Shown here: positions 33,603 to 45,989 of the stretch, piece by piece | How the letters are laid out: the number at the start of each line of letters is the position of its first letter | How positions within the stretch are numbered: position 1 is the first letter of the stretch | Origin: Chelonoidis abingdonii | Lineage: Eukaryota; Chordata; Testudines; Testudinidae | NCBI RefSeq assembly: GCF_003597395.2 | Contig: NC_133770.1 | Location: 94,469,683-94,533,682, forward strand | Reading direction: 5' to 3' | Length of the DNA: 64,000 nucleotides | Translations under genes and position numbers: made by a program | Notes under the pieces: model-generated | Told to the model about the DNA's origin: nothing | The model's input: only the letters and a program-made list of their open reading frames with translations | Databases searched by the model: none

Positions 33603-33860
33603 TAATAATATAAACAGGGCCTAAAAATGAACATTGCGTCTTATGTCTTGTTTTTTCTCTTTGGGTTCTCCTGATCCAACTGTGGTTATTATAGGTGTTA
33701 GTTAAGAAGTAACTGAGGTCTTCACTCCTTTTTCACCTTGATTTGTACCACTTAAACATATTTTTACCTCAGAGGAATACCACAGATAATCCGACTGAAG
33801 TCAGCAGTAAAGAATCATTTACTTCAATGAACATTAGATAAGGACCTATGGACATAGAGA

Positions 33861-33900
33861 CCACTGAAGTCAATGGGAATATTTCCATTGATTTCAGTGG
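33861..33900. repeat. short near-perfect palindrome
   Basis: CCACTGAAGTCAATGG and CCATTGATTTCAGTGG, separated by eight bases, form a 40-bp hairpin: the central part of the palindromic MITE family. Confidence 0.7.
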
Positions 33901-34299
33901 CTGCTGGTTCAGACCCTGTGTGAGCAGCGTACATACTTTCTGTGCTAAGAGACTGATGGGGGTTCAGCAATTTCCTTCTCAGAAAGAACAGTTCCTTTCT
34001 GGAATCCTTTGCAGTAGTTCTGCCTGAGGCACTATAGTTGAGTTGGATGGTTTCACCAAAGGCTTACTTTCTATTTTCTTGTCCACATAAAGATCCATGT
34101 ACATAATTATACTTCAAGATATTGTCTGTTAAACAGCAACAGCAGTGATGATTCTAGTTAAAAGTGTAGGGCAGTTTCCACATATAAAGCACCATTTTCA
34201 TTTGTTCTGTAAAACTCAACATTGGTCTAGAGTGGTGAATAGTCTGGACTAGTAGCCATGGGAGAGATTCCCAGCATCTAAAGCAGGATAAAATTCTTC

Positions 34300-34680
34300 A
34301 GCCAAAACTTTTTTCACCAAAAAATGCAGTTTGAGTCAACCAAAATATTTTGTGAATTTATGTTGAATTCACCAAATTGTTTTGGTCAAACAAAACCCAA
34401 CAAAATTCCATCCCAAATCAAAATGTTTTGGCTTGGCATTTTTGAAATATTTCAATTTTTCAGTTCAAAATGACTGTTTCTTTTGGATTGTAATTCGATT
34501 TTATATTTTTTAAAAGGAGGTTTTAAAAAACCACAGAAACAGTATATTTTGTTTGACTCCAAATAATTTTTATTTCCAATTTTTTTTGAGTTGTCACAAA
34601 TGTCACAACATTTTTGGTTTGAGTAAACCTGAAACAATTTTTTTCACTAATGTTTTGGTACGGTCACTGAACCAAAAAAA
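34300..34680. repeat. AT-rich inverted-repeat element, copy 2
   Basis: Alternating AAAACTTTTTTCACCAAAAA, GTTTTGGTCAAACAAAACCC, TTTTGGCTTGGC and TTCAGTTCAAAATGAC blocks give the same self-complementary pattern as 4493-4752 and 62930-63385. Ends are uncertain. Confidence 0.45.
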
Positions 34681-34689
34681 TCAGTTATA

Positions 34690-35325
34690 TGCACAGTTCT
34701 ACCAGCATCCCCATAACCTGGCCGTAGGCTGGGAAGGAAGGTGGAGTGGTAATCATTAGTGTAAACTGCAGTAGTACTTAAAATGAGGGTGGGATTCCCT
34801 GCATGATGCAGCATGTTATTTGAGACGCTATTTCGCTCCCTATATCTGGTCAAAGATGTAAGATCAACCTGCTCTCCAGGACCTGTGGCAGTGTTCTCAG
34901 CCGAGAGCCTTTTTCTTGGAAACTCACTGCACCTGACGATTTGCCAGAATCCAAGTTTGGCAACCTATAAGCTGTATTATAAGACTTTTTGGCTTAATCA
35001 CTTTTTGATTAAGTTTTATTTTTATTTAGTTGACATCAGAGCAGGCAAGCCCTTAAGAGGGATTGATTTTATTGAGCCATTTCTAACAATGACTCAGATA
35101 TGTTTGTTTGTTTTTAATGCATTCAGCTACCTCTGCAGTGAGTCCAGTTATAAATAGATACATAAATAAATAACCCCTAAGCTGCCCAGCTGACCCTAAT
35201 AGTTCCTTCGATTATTATTTCAGTGTGCAGAGAGCAGACCATTGGGATGAGATTTGGAGCAAGATAGGAGAAGAGAAAGCGAGAAGTAGGAAAACCTGTT
35301 TATAAAATGGTAGAGTTAAGGCTCT
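34690..35325. other. unassigned non-coding DNA
   Basis: A 114-codon frame at 34813-35157 (+) has no recognisable motif. Nothing else is seen. Confidence 0.4.
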
Positions 35326-35329
35326 CATC

Positions 35330-35690
35330 AACATACTGTCTGAGGGCTTCACAGACATAAATTTGTTCTCACAGCATCTTTGTGAGACAGGGAGGTATGG
35401 AGCCTAGCACAACCTGGTTGTGGCCAGTAGGGCTTTTGCAATACAAATGTTAAACAACAATAGTATTATCCTCATTTTACAGATGAGAAACTGAGGCACA
35501 GAGAGATTCAGGTCCTGTTTTTACAGAAATGCTGAGCACCCACAACTCCAGTCTGACCAGCCAGAGCCCTGTACCTCTGCAAAAATCAGGGCCTAATGTG
35601 ATTTGCCCAAGGTCACACAGGAAATCATTGGTAGAGCTGGCAAATAGACACAGGTCTCCTGAGTTCTAACTCAATGATCCTTCATGCCTT
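35330..35690 (-). repeat. MIR-type SINE with tail, minus orientation
   Basis: The core CATTTTACAGATGAGAAACT, GAGGCACAGAGAG, GATTTGCCCAAGGTCACACAG and CTGGCAAATAGACA is a clear reverse-complement MIR body. Upstream, GCAATACAAATGTTAAACAAC and GCCTAGCACAAC correspond to the reversed tail unit. The middle is interrupted by about 60 bp (35520-35590). Confidence 0.8.
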
Positions 35691-35694
35691 AATA

Positions 35695-36670
35695 TTTTCA
35701 CCATCGTCCCAAATTTCCCAAAATGTTTCTAACAGACATCTATTAACCCTGATCATAAGGTAGCTACATATTGATGGTCAAGGGCAGAGGCGAAAAGACA
35801 GTCAATTAATCTGTGCTAACAAATCTTTGATTTCCGTTTCCCAGCAAGATATAGTGTGTGAGCATTTGGACATCAAGGTTGCTTACTCTTCAGTATCTAA
35901 TTGCCCACATCATTTTGTATCACCTCTATTCTTTGTCATGAACTGCTAGCCTTATGTTTGTTACCTGATGGAAATGGGATAATCTGGAAAAAAGTTCAAG
36001 TTTTAGAATTAGATTTGGAATGTCACATTTTGGAGGCTTGAAAATCATTTGAAACTTTAAAGGGAAAAAAAATTCCATGAAAAATTACTCAGAATCAAGT
36101 AGAAAATATTTTTCTTCCTAAATTAATTTGCATCTCATAGTCTGAAACAATAAATAAAGGCTCATTCTCTGTTTTGTCTCCCTCTCAGTGTCTTTCTAAT
36201 TATATCCCTCATAAAAGCTAAAATCTTCAAACTGCAAATCCTGGAAATATTTTTCAGCATGTCAATCTTACTACATATTTTCACTTTACCCTTTATTAAA
36301 GCCCCATTTATCATCTAACTACTGTACAAAATGTTCCTGTGCTAGGGCACATGTGAAGTATGCAGCTATGATACAGCAATTACAAATTAAAATAACAATC
36401 ATTATATTCCTTCTTCACCCGCCCAACACACTAGCACTGGCAATTTCCAGCCCCCAAACCATCTTCAATTAACCTCCTCTTTGAAAAGCAGGGAGAGTAG
36501 ATGTCTCTTGAAGCTTGCTCTCAAGGTAAGAGAGTCTGAGCTTTTTTACACCATCTTAGAGAGAGGAATGAGAAAGCAAGTTCCACAGTGGAAGACACTA
36601 AGCACTCCATTCTCCATTTACTTTTAATGGGAGTTGTGTGTCTAAATATCCCATACAATACTTTGAAATT
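35695..36670. other. unassigned non-coding DNA
   Basis: AT-rich and without recognisable features. Confidence 0.45.
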
Positions 36671-36675
36671 ATCCT

Positions 36676-36770
36676 GGGACCCGATCCTGCAAACACACAT
36701 GTGAGTTCAAAGTGACTACTCCCACGTGTAAAGTTACTCACTTGTGTAAGTATTTGCATGATCAGGGCCC
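36676..36770. repeat. palindromic MITE-like repeat
   Basis: The left end GGGACCCGATCCTGCAAACA and right end TTTGCATGATCAGGGCCC are inverted, with CACATGTGAGT and TTACTCACTTGTGTAAG inside. Same family as 9809-9917 and 27026-27150. Confidence 0.65.
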
Positions 36771-36774
36771 TAGT

Positions 36775-38780
36775 ATGAGACTGCTGGCTTGAAAGACATA
36801 GTATATAATGTATCAAATCAATGGCTGCCTTTTTCTTCTGAACTTAAGAGTTTCTTGCTATTAAAAATCAATTCATCACTTACAGCACTATTCTTAAAAA
36901 TAAAATGAATTGAGCTGTAGCATGGGAGCCAGATATTTTGTTTCCCCTTTCTCCTGCCCCAACCACTCTGCTCACTTGAATTGTAATGGAGGGTATTTTA
37001 TTCTGTTCTTTTTGAATTTGTTATACATTTACAAAACCCCAAACAAAGTGAGAACATTCCATTTGGTGACCAATCCTCCATAGCACTGCTTATCTGTGTA
37101 TTTACAAGTGTTGATTGTAAGAGAGACAGTGCCAAGGATTTAGCAATTCTCTTGCTGGCCCCATATAAGAGAACTTGAACCTCTTAACTTTTTATTTTTA
37201 TTTTTTGTGCTGGCAGATCAATTTCTAATGTAATATAAAATTTTTCCGAGATGCATTCTTCCTTCTCATCTATTCCATTTAATATTATGTTAGTGGAGAG
37301 GTGGATTTTTTATTTATTTATTTTGGTAATCTGGTGGCATTGCCCTTTGAATTAGTCTATAGTGTTTTATAATTGACAATCTATAGGACCATATATTTAT
37401 ACTAGCGTAAATCAGGAGTAACTGCACTGAAGTCAGAGGAAGGACACTGATGTGAATGAGAGCAAAGTGAGGTTCAGAATATTTTTTAAAATGTGCACAC
37501 TGGGTATATATGTATGTATGTGTCATGCAATAGCTTCTGTGGTATTTGAAAGGATAGTAAGCCCTGAAGAGCCTGTATGTTCACAGAGGATCTTATCAGT
37601 TGTTGATGAGGCCCTGTCCAGTCTTACAGACAGGCAGTTTCCTTCTGCACTGGGGCACTAGCCTGCTGTGGAGCCAGCAGAAAGGTGATAAGCCGCAGAG
37701 AAGATTTTTTAGGAGTCTTGCCTATCTTTCACACCAAGTGGCCAGAGCACATTTTCCACAGTTGCCACTTACAGATATGCAGGCTGTTTTTGGATAAGGT
37801 CAAGAAAGAAATAGGAAAAGGGAGCAAATGGTTTCCAGCTAGCTTCCTTTCAGAGTCCCATAGGAATCTGGAGACCTGGGGTTAGACCTAATTTTTTTTT
37901 TTTATATAAGTCTCTCATGGCTTATAAGTGCAGCCAGACAAGGTAGCTATGGAGTCACTCAGAGAAAGAGACAGATTTCAGACTAGCTATCAGTAATTCA
38001 CTGTCTGCAACTGCCAGGCAGGAAAAGGCTGAGAATTCTGGCATTTGATAGGAAAAGCCTGAGCTAGGCCAAACTGCAAAACCTTTCAATCCTGTTACAG
38101 GAAATAGGTTTGCAAAATTTACCTTTAGCCAAACTCTTAGTGACTCTTTCACAGGTCAAGTACCAAGGCAACACAGCCCCAGAACAAAAATGTGTCTCTG
38201 CTTTCTTCGAAAGTGAATCCAAATACTGGAAGAGAAAAGCCTTATCTCTCAGTGCGGTTTCTCTTACTCTAGATCTCTAGGGGAATGTGAATGCATTAGG
38301 CCTGAGTTTAGCATTTGTGTAAGGTAACATTGGGAAACTCCATGGGAGGCTTAAACTGATGTCTGAGGTGGCTATAGCTGAGAATCTGATTTTTTATGAG
38401 GCATCATCTGACTGTTTGACCCCTAGCCTTTTCTAAAAATGTTTTTTAAATTACGTTAAGAACTGAAAATGTAATAGTGTCAGAGGAACATATGTAGCAC
38501 ATAGAAAAGATTTTACAGTGGTTTCATTAAGCTAGAATGGATTGATGACTTAGTCCTTGAACTAGTATTTCAACAAATAGGTACCACACTACCACTGTCT
38601 CATCCTACAGAACAGGGATGCTTCCAAACAATTTCATTTTTTCAGCATCTGCAGAACCTGGCTCTCCCACTCTGTTGAAAATGGAAAACATTTATTGTGG
38701 GCTTTTATAGAACTGTCGATTCATGCAGGTCATTAGAAGTTTACCCCAGGCTGTGACAGCTACAAGACCATCTCTGGGTA
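36775..38780. other. unassigned non-coding DNA
   Basis: No gene or named repeat. Three overlapping short plus-strand frames at 37452-37885 are not protein-like. Confidence 0.45.
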
Positions 38781-38785
38781 CTTTA

Positions 38786-39290
38786 CAGTGGTTCTCAAAC
38801 TTATTTGATCTCACCCTCCTTTTTTGTGCCTGGAGTAGTTTAGGCCCCCTGCCTCCCGCCACACAAGTTCATATACTGATTTAAAACACAACAACAACAA
38901 AACCATGCAGCTCTCACTAAATATTAAAAGCAGTAAGGCATTGATTCAAACAGAGCCAACAATCCATTGTAATAAGAGCAAAAGCAAAACTGTGATTGGG
39001 GTCGATGCTTACAATTAAATGTGCACACTGTGTCATAGCAAATGGATTAATGTACAGATGGTAACAACTTTGTATAATGCTACATAAGCTTAACCGAAAT
39101 CTGTCAAAATGCACAGCGCCATCTGAGCACCTGATATGTCTGGAGGAATCAGCTTTGCTAGTTATTCATTGCTGTGGGTAAAATGTGCGCAGTAAGTTTA
39201 TTTTTTCCTAAAGCTTCTCACATACCCCAAATATACATTACACATTCCCCGTCCCCACAGAGGGCCTACCTCCTAGTTTAAGAAGCTCTG
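38786..39290. mobile_element. hAT-family DNA transposon fragment
   Basis: It starts CAGTGGTTCTCAAACTTATT, a typical hAT terminal motif. The other end, AGTTTAAGAAGCTCTG, reverse-complemented gives CAGAGCTTCTTAAACT, aligning with the start at most positions. Inner parts include TTTAGGCCCCCTGCCTCCCG and GTCCCCACAGAGGGCC. The 8-bp flanks (GTACTTTA and CTTTAAAA) do not match, so the boundary or one flank has changed. Confidence 0.6.
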
Positions 39291-39294
39291 CTTT

Positions 39295-40470
39295 AAAATA
39301 TATTTGTCTGACACTCCGTAGAGGAGTGGATTATTTTAGCATGCAGCGTAACATTTACACATTAACTCTAATTCTGTTCTTTCCTGTGATGCAATATCCT
39401 CACAATCCAACAGGTAAGAATGTTTACTTCTACAGCGCAGAGAAGTTCATCACATTAGTGCTGTAAGATGCATTGTCAGATGCTTTAAAGATTAATTTTA
39501 TTTAAAATTAGTACTTCTCAATATTACAATTGACTAACCATCCTTGAATAAAAGGATGCTATAGCAAAGTGCACATAACTCTATACAGGCAAATTTAAAT
39601 CTCTGATTCTCTAAAAATGGGGTTTATCTTAACAAAAACAAAACAAACAAAACAAAAAAACAAAGAAAAATCAAGAACTGACTTCTATAAATGTAGTTGT
39701 TTTGTTTTGCTACACAACAAAAAGAGAACTTCCTACACCAAAACGTTAGCTCCGGGGAATCACCCATACTAGTGTTTAGCATCTTTGAAAGATGGATACA
39801 AATTACATGTACATTACTTAGTGAGTGGCTGAACCTTTTGAATCAGTTTGTGGGATCTCAGTTCAACTAAATCTGAACACTGAGGCTTAAATTTTCAAGA
39901 TTTTGTGTACTTCAGTTTCTGATTCCCAACCTTAAACACCTTACATGACCATGGCTATGCAGCACTTCTTGAAAATCAGGCTCCTTTAAAGTAGTTTCAA
40001 GTTGGGCACTACAGATACAAGGAGATATTCCCATTCTCTCCCCCTACCCATGATGGAAGAAATAGGAGTAAGCTTACTGAGCGTGCACCCTCATGCCCCA
40101 ACTCTTCCTTCTACCATCTCTGGTTTGCCATTTCTTTAGAACTAACAAGGTAAGGGAGTTCAGCTCACTCACCCTCGTTATATAGCTCTGCATTACAATT
40201 GTCTGTCTCGCTCGCTTTTTGCGATTCTACAGCACAATGTTGTCTCTTTGTCACCAGCCTCACTAAACTCACCACCTGGATAATACCTCTGTAAATTAAA
40301 ACCTTTCAAAGTACATATCCCAGAGATTTGATGTCACAAAGATGGTGTGTGTTGAATCAATCATTAAAGGGTTCCCGTGGCTTTCGCAGCATGTTTCCAG
40401 GCATTAAAATAGTCCGATTACTTATCTTTGGTGAGAAAATCCAAAATACAGTTTTTAAATATGAACCAAA
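39295..40470. other. unassigned non-coding DNA
   Basis: A weak palindromic repeat (CTTAAATTTTCAAGATTTTG to TTCTTGAAAATCAGGCTCC) lies at about 39886-39990. Otherwise nothing is assigned. Confidence 0.45.
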
Positions 40471-40471
40471 T

Positions 40472-40590
40472 CCCTTGTAAACTCTTTGGGACAGGGACTG
40501 TCTTTAAGTTCTGGATCTATACAGTGCCTAGTACAATAGTGCCTGGTCCAGGACTGCAAGTCGTAGGGGTTACAGTAATATAAGTAATAT
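40472..40590 (+). repeat. dispersed SINE/LINE tail family, plus copy
   Basis: CTTGTAAACTCTTTGGGACA, GGGACTGTCTTTAAG, ACAGTGCCTAGTACAATAG and ACAGTAATATAAGTAATA. It is the clearest plus-orientation copy of the tail unit shared with the MIR-type SINE at 62580-62812. Confidence 0.6.
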
Positions 40591-41440
40591 ATAAAAATTT
40601 GTCTCAGCAAGGGTTGAGCAAAAAACAAGGAGAGACTTTTGGTCCCATCTTTACAATTACCCAGCCTTCCCTCTGCAGGCCTCTAGCCCAAATGTTGAAT
40701 GCCTAGAGGGCATATTTTTATTTCCTTTCATCGTAACAGTAAACACCAGAATCTTTCCTAATTCCATATAGCATTCTATCCAGCAGATTTGGTTCTTCTG
40801 CTAACAGAGGCAAGCAGCAACCCTTGCAAACAGGCTCCAAGATCTTAACTGACTTCAGTCAAGGCAGTTTGATCCTGTGATGTCCAAGACATTTAACAGA
40901 GACTTTTTCTGTGGTCATGTTATTTCTTTGCAAAGTGATAATGCTTCTAATTAGTGCTGAGACCTCCTGAAACGTTTGATAGGATTTTAGCTATTCTGAG
41001 TGGGGGTTGGGGATTGGAAGGAAGTGGGGGTAGGCTTGGCTTGCCAATAGACTCCCTGGGTTACTGTTAGTGGGGGTCTCAGCCTAGATCCCAGACTGGA
41101 GTCTGAGCCACTAGGCTCCCAGCAGCAATGAGGCAGGGAGCTGGAATGAAGAGAAGCCATTAGATAAGAGAGGGCAAGAGGGGAATGTTTTGCTGACAGA
41201 AAAGAAATATACTCAGGACTAACTTCTAGTGCCAGTGATATTTTAATCTCATTGGCAGAGAACAGCTCTTTCAGGCAGGCAGAATTAATTTAGTGTTTTC
41301 AGTGTTCTGCCTCCAGTGTACTTCCAGGCTGACTGTAAATGGCACGCCCTCACTGCTGTGTGAAAGCTATGCAGGACCTTTGTAGAATTCCCATTATGTG
41401 ACCAAACCACTTAAAATGTATATATAACAGAAAAAAAAGA

Positions 41441-41545
41441 GGGGTCTGATTCTCCTCTGACACCAATTTCATGGCAGTGTAACTAGAACTGCAGTGGAGT
41501 TACTCCAGATTTACACTGGTATAAATGAGAAGAGAAACAAGCCCA
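41441..41545. repeat. palindromic MITE-like repeat
   Basis: GGGGTCTGATTCTCCTCTGA at the left; GAGAAGAGAAACAAGCCC at the right. The centre has GCAGTGTAACTAGAACTGCAG and TGGAGTTACTCCAGATTTAC. Same plan as 7453-7556. Confidence 0.55.
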
Positions 41546-41549
41546 TAGA

Positions 41550-43880
41550 CTCTAGAATACCTAATCTTTGTGGTGACTGGTAATGAGGATCCAGTGAGAT
41601 TCAGAGGGACCTGGATGAGAACTGATGTGTTTCCCAACTCATGACATGCACTGTTCAGTCAGGCTCAATCCTGCCCTCAAGTAATTCCCACTGCGAGCAA
41701 TGTGGGTTAGGCAGAATTTCCTCCTGGATACATTTAATGCTGATTCATAGTGCATGAGGGTATAAATCAATGCAAGTTATGGCCCTAACAGTGTAGATGG
41801 CAGATGATATTATTCTAGTTCTTCCACTGCAAGTAAAATTACAAATATTATACTCTTGTGCAGAAAAGAACAAGTTTTGTCATTTCTTTCCATATCTGAG
41901 CATCCAAAATATGACAATGACACAAAACTAAGAGTTTAGGAAGAGGACAAGTAGTGTCATCCCTTCTAGTATCAGTAATTACATACTATGCCACAGATAT
42001 ATACATTGTAACAGGCATAAACCACAGCATTTTTCTATACACTAGTATGTTAAAAATCTGTCTGTTAAAGTATCTTGGTTTGTCTACATTGTCCTGGTAC
42101 TGTATTCCAGATTGTTTTATCCTAGATTTTGACCTCTGCCCTGCCTTGTCATACATTGGACCTATCACCACTACCAAATAGAAATTTTCTTATGAGAGGA
42201 TTTTTTTTCCTGTCTGATATAGGACATTGGTGATTCTAGTACTTCATTTCCTAAGCTTGCTAATGAAATAGTTCAAAATGTGAAAAAGATTAACTTCCTC
42301 CACTTAAAGTTCTACATGTCATATGGGACAGAGGGATGAAGTCTTCTATTATATCTGTACAGCCACATTGACTTCAGTGGGGTTTCTCAAGTGTTACTGA
42401 GAACAGAATTTAGTTTTACCACTGGATCATGTGTTATCAACCTGACCAATTCCCCAATGTATTTAAAAGTTGCAATTTTGCTAGATGGATTGGGATCCCC
42501 ATTGCTGATGGACCAGAAGAAAGAATCTGGCAATGTTCTATCTGGTTTAATTCCCAGAATGTCAGATGAGGGCAGGGGAAAGTGGGGTGTGAATTATTGC
42601 TCACAGAGAAAAAGAGGTGTATCTGAAGATACCCTGCCGCAGTAAGTCAGCGTGTTGCATACATCCACTGAGAGGTTCCACATGAAGGGGCTCTTAGTGT
42701 GGTTCAAAGCAATTACAAAGATATCTCCCAGGCAGGCAGAACATTTTGCAAAGCGGAGGAGAAGGCTGCTCTCTCAGTTTATTTATGGTGCTGGACACAT
42801 TTCTGGAACCAAAATGGAGACTGTGCAGTGGGGAGACATCTCAGCCTTGGAGACCCTGGCTTCCAGTCTTTGGGAGGTGGGGTGAGGAATAAGAGGGCTG
42901 CAACTTACAATGGATCATATTTTGTGAATGTATTAAAAACACAAAATTCTTCCCCACTCCTATTACTTGTTTACAACCTTTGTTGAGATTCCAGAGGGCT
43001 TTTATTTTTCCTTTTGATTTGTGGGTTTATATTACTCAGAAATGCTTTGCACTGCATATTCCTTTTCCTGCCATTCAAGAATATAAAAAGTATCCAGATT
43101 AAAAAAAAAATTAAGATAGTGGTCATTCGAAGGAAGAAATACTAAACGAGTACACAAATATGGAAATTCAAATGGAAACATACATCTTCACAAAACATAG
43201 CGGAATCAATATAAACAAAGAAAAATTAAATTCACAATCCTGCATATAAACAACAAATATTGCATGTGCTGGACCTGGGTATGTGTGTGTGTACACATGC
43301 ATGCATTTTAAAGGGTGCATTATTGGCCCAAGAAAGTAAGCTGTAGCTCTTGATAAAGATTCACTGAGGTGCTGAGAAAGTCTTGCATTGGCAGCAGCAT
43401 AAACACTGGGCCACTTGTCACTGAAGGCTGTATTATAGGAATTGCTCAAGAAAGCATCACTCAGATTGATGGGGCTTAACCAATGTATGTGTTTGCCTAA
43501 ACTAACAGCTAATTGGAGGTGGGGAGCAACTCCTCAAGAAGAAGAAGAATTCTTTTCCTGATCTTGATTAACTCCCTTCTTATTGTGGTTTACAGAAATA
43601 TGTCAGCATTCTCCATCAATCTGCCAGCAAGTCTTTTCTCTAACATATTTCAGCATGCCACTTTGCCTTTCACTGTGGACAGGTGCTGCCACAATTGATA
43701 TTGCTCCTATATGATATCAGACAGATTTACCTCCTTCGTCGGGCTAAGACTTCACAACTTCAAAAAATCAGCAACTTCAAGCATCTTGTTGGAGGCTTGA
43801 AAGTCAACATTTCTCAAATATCCTTTTTGATTAATTCCTTGAAATGAGGAGAACAGACATAGGAAATACATTATGGTGTG
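41550..43880. other. unassigned non-coding DNA
   Basis: No gene or named repeat apart from a half-copy of the palindromic family near 42365-42385 (ACATTGACTTCAGTGGGG). Frames at 42391-42986 (+) overlap each other and are not recognisable. Confidence 0.45.
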
Positions 43881-43990
43881 GGCATCTGTAACGGGCTTGG
43901 CCGGGGCTCAGCTCCTGGTCTCAGGGGATGAGCGAATGAAGTCTGTAGTCCGAGCCCTTGGGTAGGGCCGGACGGCGAACAAACAGTTTT

Positions 43991-44202
43991 AGGGGCTCTG
44001 GCCCTTTGGTGCAGGGCAGAGCAACAAGCAGTTTAGGGGCTCTGGCCCTTTGGAGCAGGGCAGAGCAACAAGCAGTTTAGGGGCTCTGGCCCTTTGGTGC
44101 AGGGCAGAGCAACAACAGTTAGGGCGCTGGCCTTGTGCAGCAGAGCACAAGCAATTAGAAGGCCCGGCCCTGTGTGCAGGGCAAGAGCAACAAGCAACTG
44201 GA
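43991..44202. repeat. tandem array, about 44-bp unit, five copies
   Basis: Units start at 43991, 44035, 44079, 44121 and 44158, built on AGGGGCTCTGGCCCTTTGG and GCAGGGCAGAGCAACAAGCA. The first three are almost identical (44-bp period); the last two are shortened to 42 and 37 bp and diverged. Confidence 0.9.
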
Positions 44203-44366
44203 GGCGGCAGGGTTAAACAAAGGAAGGGAGGGATCGCCAACCTAAGGGATCAGGGGGAACGCAGGGCCCCACTGTGGTCAGACCGGGGCCTAAAGCGCGG
44301 TCAGTGGGACCAGACCGAGAAAAACACACGGACGGCGAGCAAGTAGGGTCCCCGAAACACACAGAA

Positions 44367-44424
44367 GGGGGGGGGGGGGGGGGGAGGGGAGGGGGGGGGG
44401 GGGGGGGGGGAGGGGGGAGGGGGG
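44367..44424. repeat. long G tract
   Basis: About 58 bases of G with only five A interruptions, inside the solo LTR. It could form G-quadruplex structures and is also the kind of sequence where assemblies err in length. Confidence 0.9.
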
Positions 44425-44999
44425 ACGGACAGGGTGGCAGTGGGATGCCTGCGGATGCACCGCCAGCGGCTCGGGGCTTCGCGGCCTGATGTAGTCAGCC
44501 CCCGGCTCTGTCCAACCGCCCCGGTCTGCCCTCGCCGCGTCGCCGTTCCACACCATGGGTTCTCAGCCGCTCGCGGCGGAAGATCCGTCGGGCAGCTGGG
44601 TACGCGGCGGTCCGGTCAAGTCCCAGCGCCCGGGTTCGGCGTCTTGGTCCAGTCCCAGGTACGGGTCAGGCGGGCCGGTCCAGCCAGTACCGGGCTCGGT
44701 GCGGTCGCCAGTCCTCAAGGTCCCCGCGGGTTCAGGGCCGTCGGTCCAGTCCTCGGGGTACCGGGGTCCAGGTGGTCCGGTCCAGTCCTCAGCATCCCGG
44801 GGTTCGGGTGGTCCGGCCCAGTCCTCCCCAGGCCGAGCGTCAGAGGGTTCCGCCCGCTGTTCTGGGTACTGGCCCCAGGGGAGGTCAGGCCAGTACCCCT
44901 ATGGATACCGGGCGTGAGGTAAGCCGGGCCCAGCGGGAGCTCGGGCACCCACGTCTGCCTTCTCCAGCGGCTTCCTCCCAACTGAGGGCTGGGACCGGG

Positions 45000-45007
45000 C
45001 TTTTATA
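45000..45007 (-). promoter_or_regulatory. TATA box of the GC-rich LTR
   Basis: TATAAAAG on the minus strand. Just upstream (45008-45100, read leftward) is a roughly 57-bp duplication built on CTTCCTGGGGGC and ACTTCC(T/G)GTC, containing CCCCGCCCCC-type Sp1-like boxes and GGAAGT Ets-like words. Confidence 0.65.
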
Positions 45008-45194
45008 CTTCCTGTCCCACCCCCTGACTTCCTGGGGGCAGGAACAGGCAGAGGGGGCCTTGAACTTCCGGTCTCGCCCCTTGGCTTCCTGGGGGCGGGG
45101 ATAGGTGGCCGGGCCTCTGCCCGGGGCTGCAGGGCTTCTGGCCTATTCCCTGTCTCAGGAGCATGGGGGAGGGGAGCCCCCTCGCTACAGCATC

Positions 45195-45605
45195 ATTGAC
45201 AAGTAATGCAGCCATACCAAATGTGAGTCAATAAACTGTATATACCAAACCAGTATTTTGTATATGCCACATTTTTTACTAACAGGCTATTTTAGGAATG
45301 TTTTAAGAAGTGTTTTAAAGCTACATTGGGACTATTTCTTGTATCTCTCTACCTTTATAGCCAAGTGTCTTAGTTATCATGAATCCAACTGTGCAGGGTT
45401 CAGAGGGGAGAAAAAATGATTCCATATCGCTTTTCTGGCCATAAAGCTGAGAGACATTTTTCAAGTCTGATTTTTTCCACTACTGAGGTGGGCTCTGAGA
45501 GAGTATTGTGTATCTCCTTGGGAAACTGAGAATCTTCACTTCCCAATGTCTAAAGCTCTCATTTCTAACTTTGCAGGATGACAAGATATTGAACTTTAAA
45601 GTTAT
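45195..45605. other. unassigned non-coding DNA
   Basis: Ordinary AT-rich sequence; nothing recognised. Confidence 0.5.
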
Positions 45606-45609
45606 GACT

Positions 45610-45860
45610 ACAGCTGGTCAGAAAGTAAGATTTTTTCCCCCTCTGTCGAAAAAAACTCTTTTACTTTTCATTTAAAACAAAACCAACCCCCACTCCCCAC
45701 GGAAAACCAACAGTTTCAGGTAAAAAATTTCCATTTTCCATCCAAAATATTTCCAGTGAAAACTCAATTTTTTCCATGGAAGACAGGCACTTTTCATGAA
45801 AAAAAATCTCATTTTGTCAAAAAACAGTTTTATGGATAATTTTCAACTAGAACTAATCTT
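45610..45860. repeat. AT-rich inverted-repeat element, copy 3
   Basis: It begins AGCTGGTCAGAAAGTAAG and ends AATTTTCAACTAG, with TTTCCATCCAAAATATTTCC and AAAACTCAATTTTTTCC within. The pattern and ends match the copies at 4493 and 62930. Confidence 0.5.
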
Positions 45861-45989
45861 GACATTTAAATATAGAAAAGATGTTCTTCGCTCAGCACGG
45901 AATCGTGTCCATTGTGAATCTGACACAAGGGCAATTTTGAAGGAAAAGCCCAAATTGGGAGATAAAAAGAAGAAACATTTTTTTGGCAG

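Larger units (their letters stand above)
43887..45189 (-). mobile_element. GC-rich solo LTR, 1303 bp
   Basis: It begins TGTAACGGGCTTGG and ends CCCCCTCGCTACA (inverted TGTARCG ends), with a perfect 5-bp duplication GCATC at 43882-43886 and 45190-45194. A TATAAAAG on the minus strand at 45000-45007, with duplicated GC-box-like promoter units beside it, sets the orientation as minus. It holds a decaying 44-bp tandem array, a long G tract and a CCGGTCCAGTCC-type repetitive part at about 44600-44900. All long frames here (for example 44434-44922 +) are products of the high GC content. No internal element sequence adjoins, so it is solo. Family not identified. Confidence 0.85.

Noticed and set aside
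38778..39298. 8-bp target duplication for the hAT fragment
   Set aside because: The flanks GTACTTTA and CTTTAAAA do not match in register, so no duplication is claimed.
44290..44981. GC-rich frames of 88-162 codons on both strands, proline/glycine-rich
   Set aside because: They fall inside a solo LTR bounded by a 5-bp duplication, and stop codons are rare there simply because of high GC content and G/C tracts.
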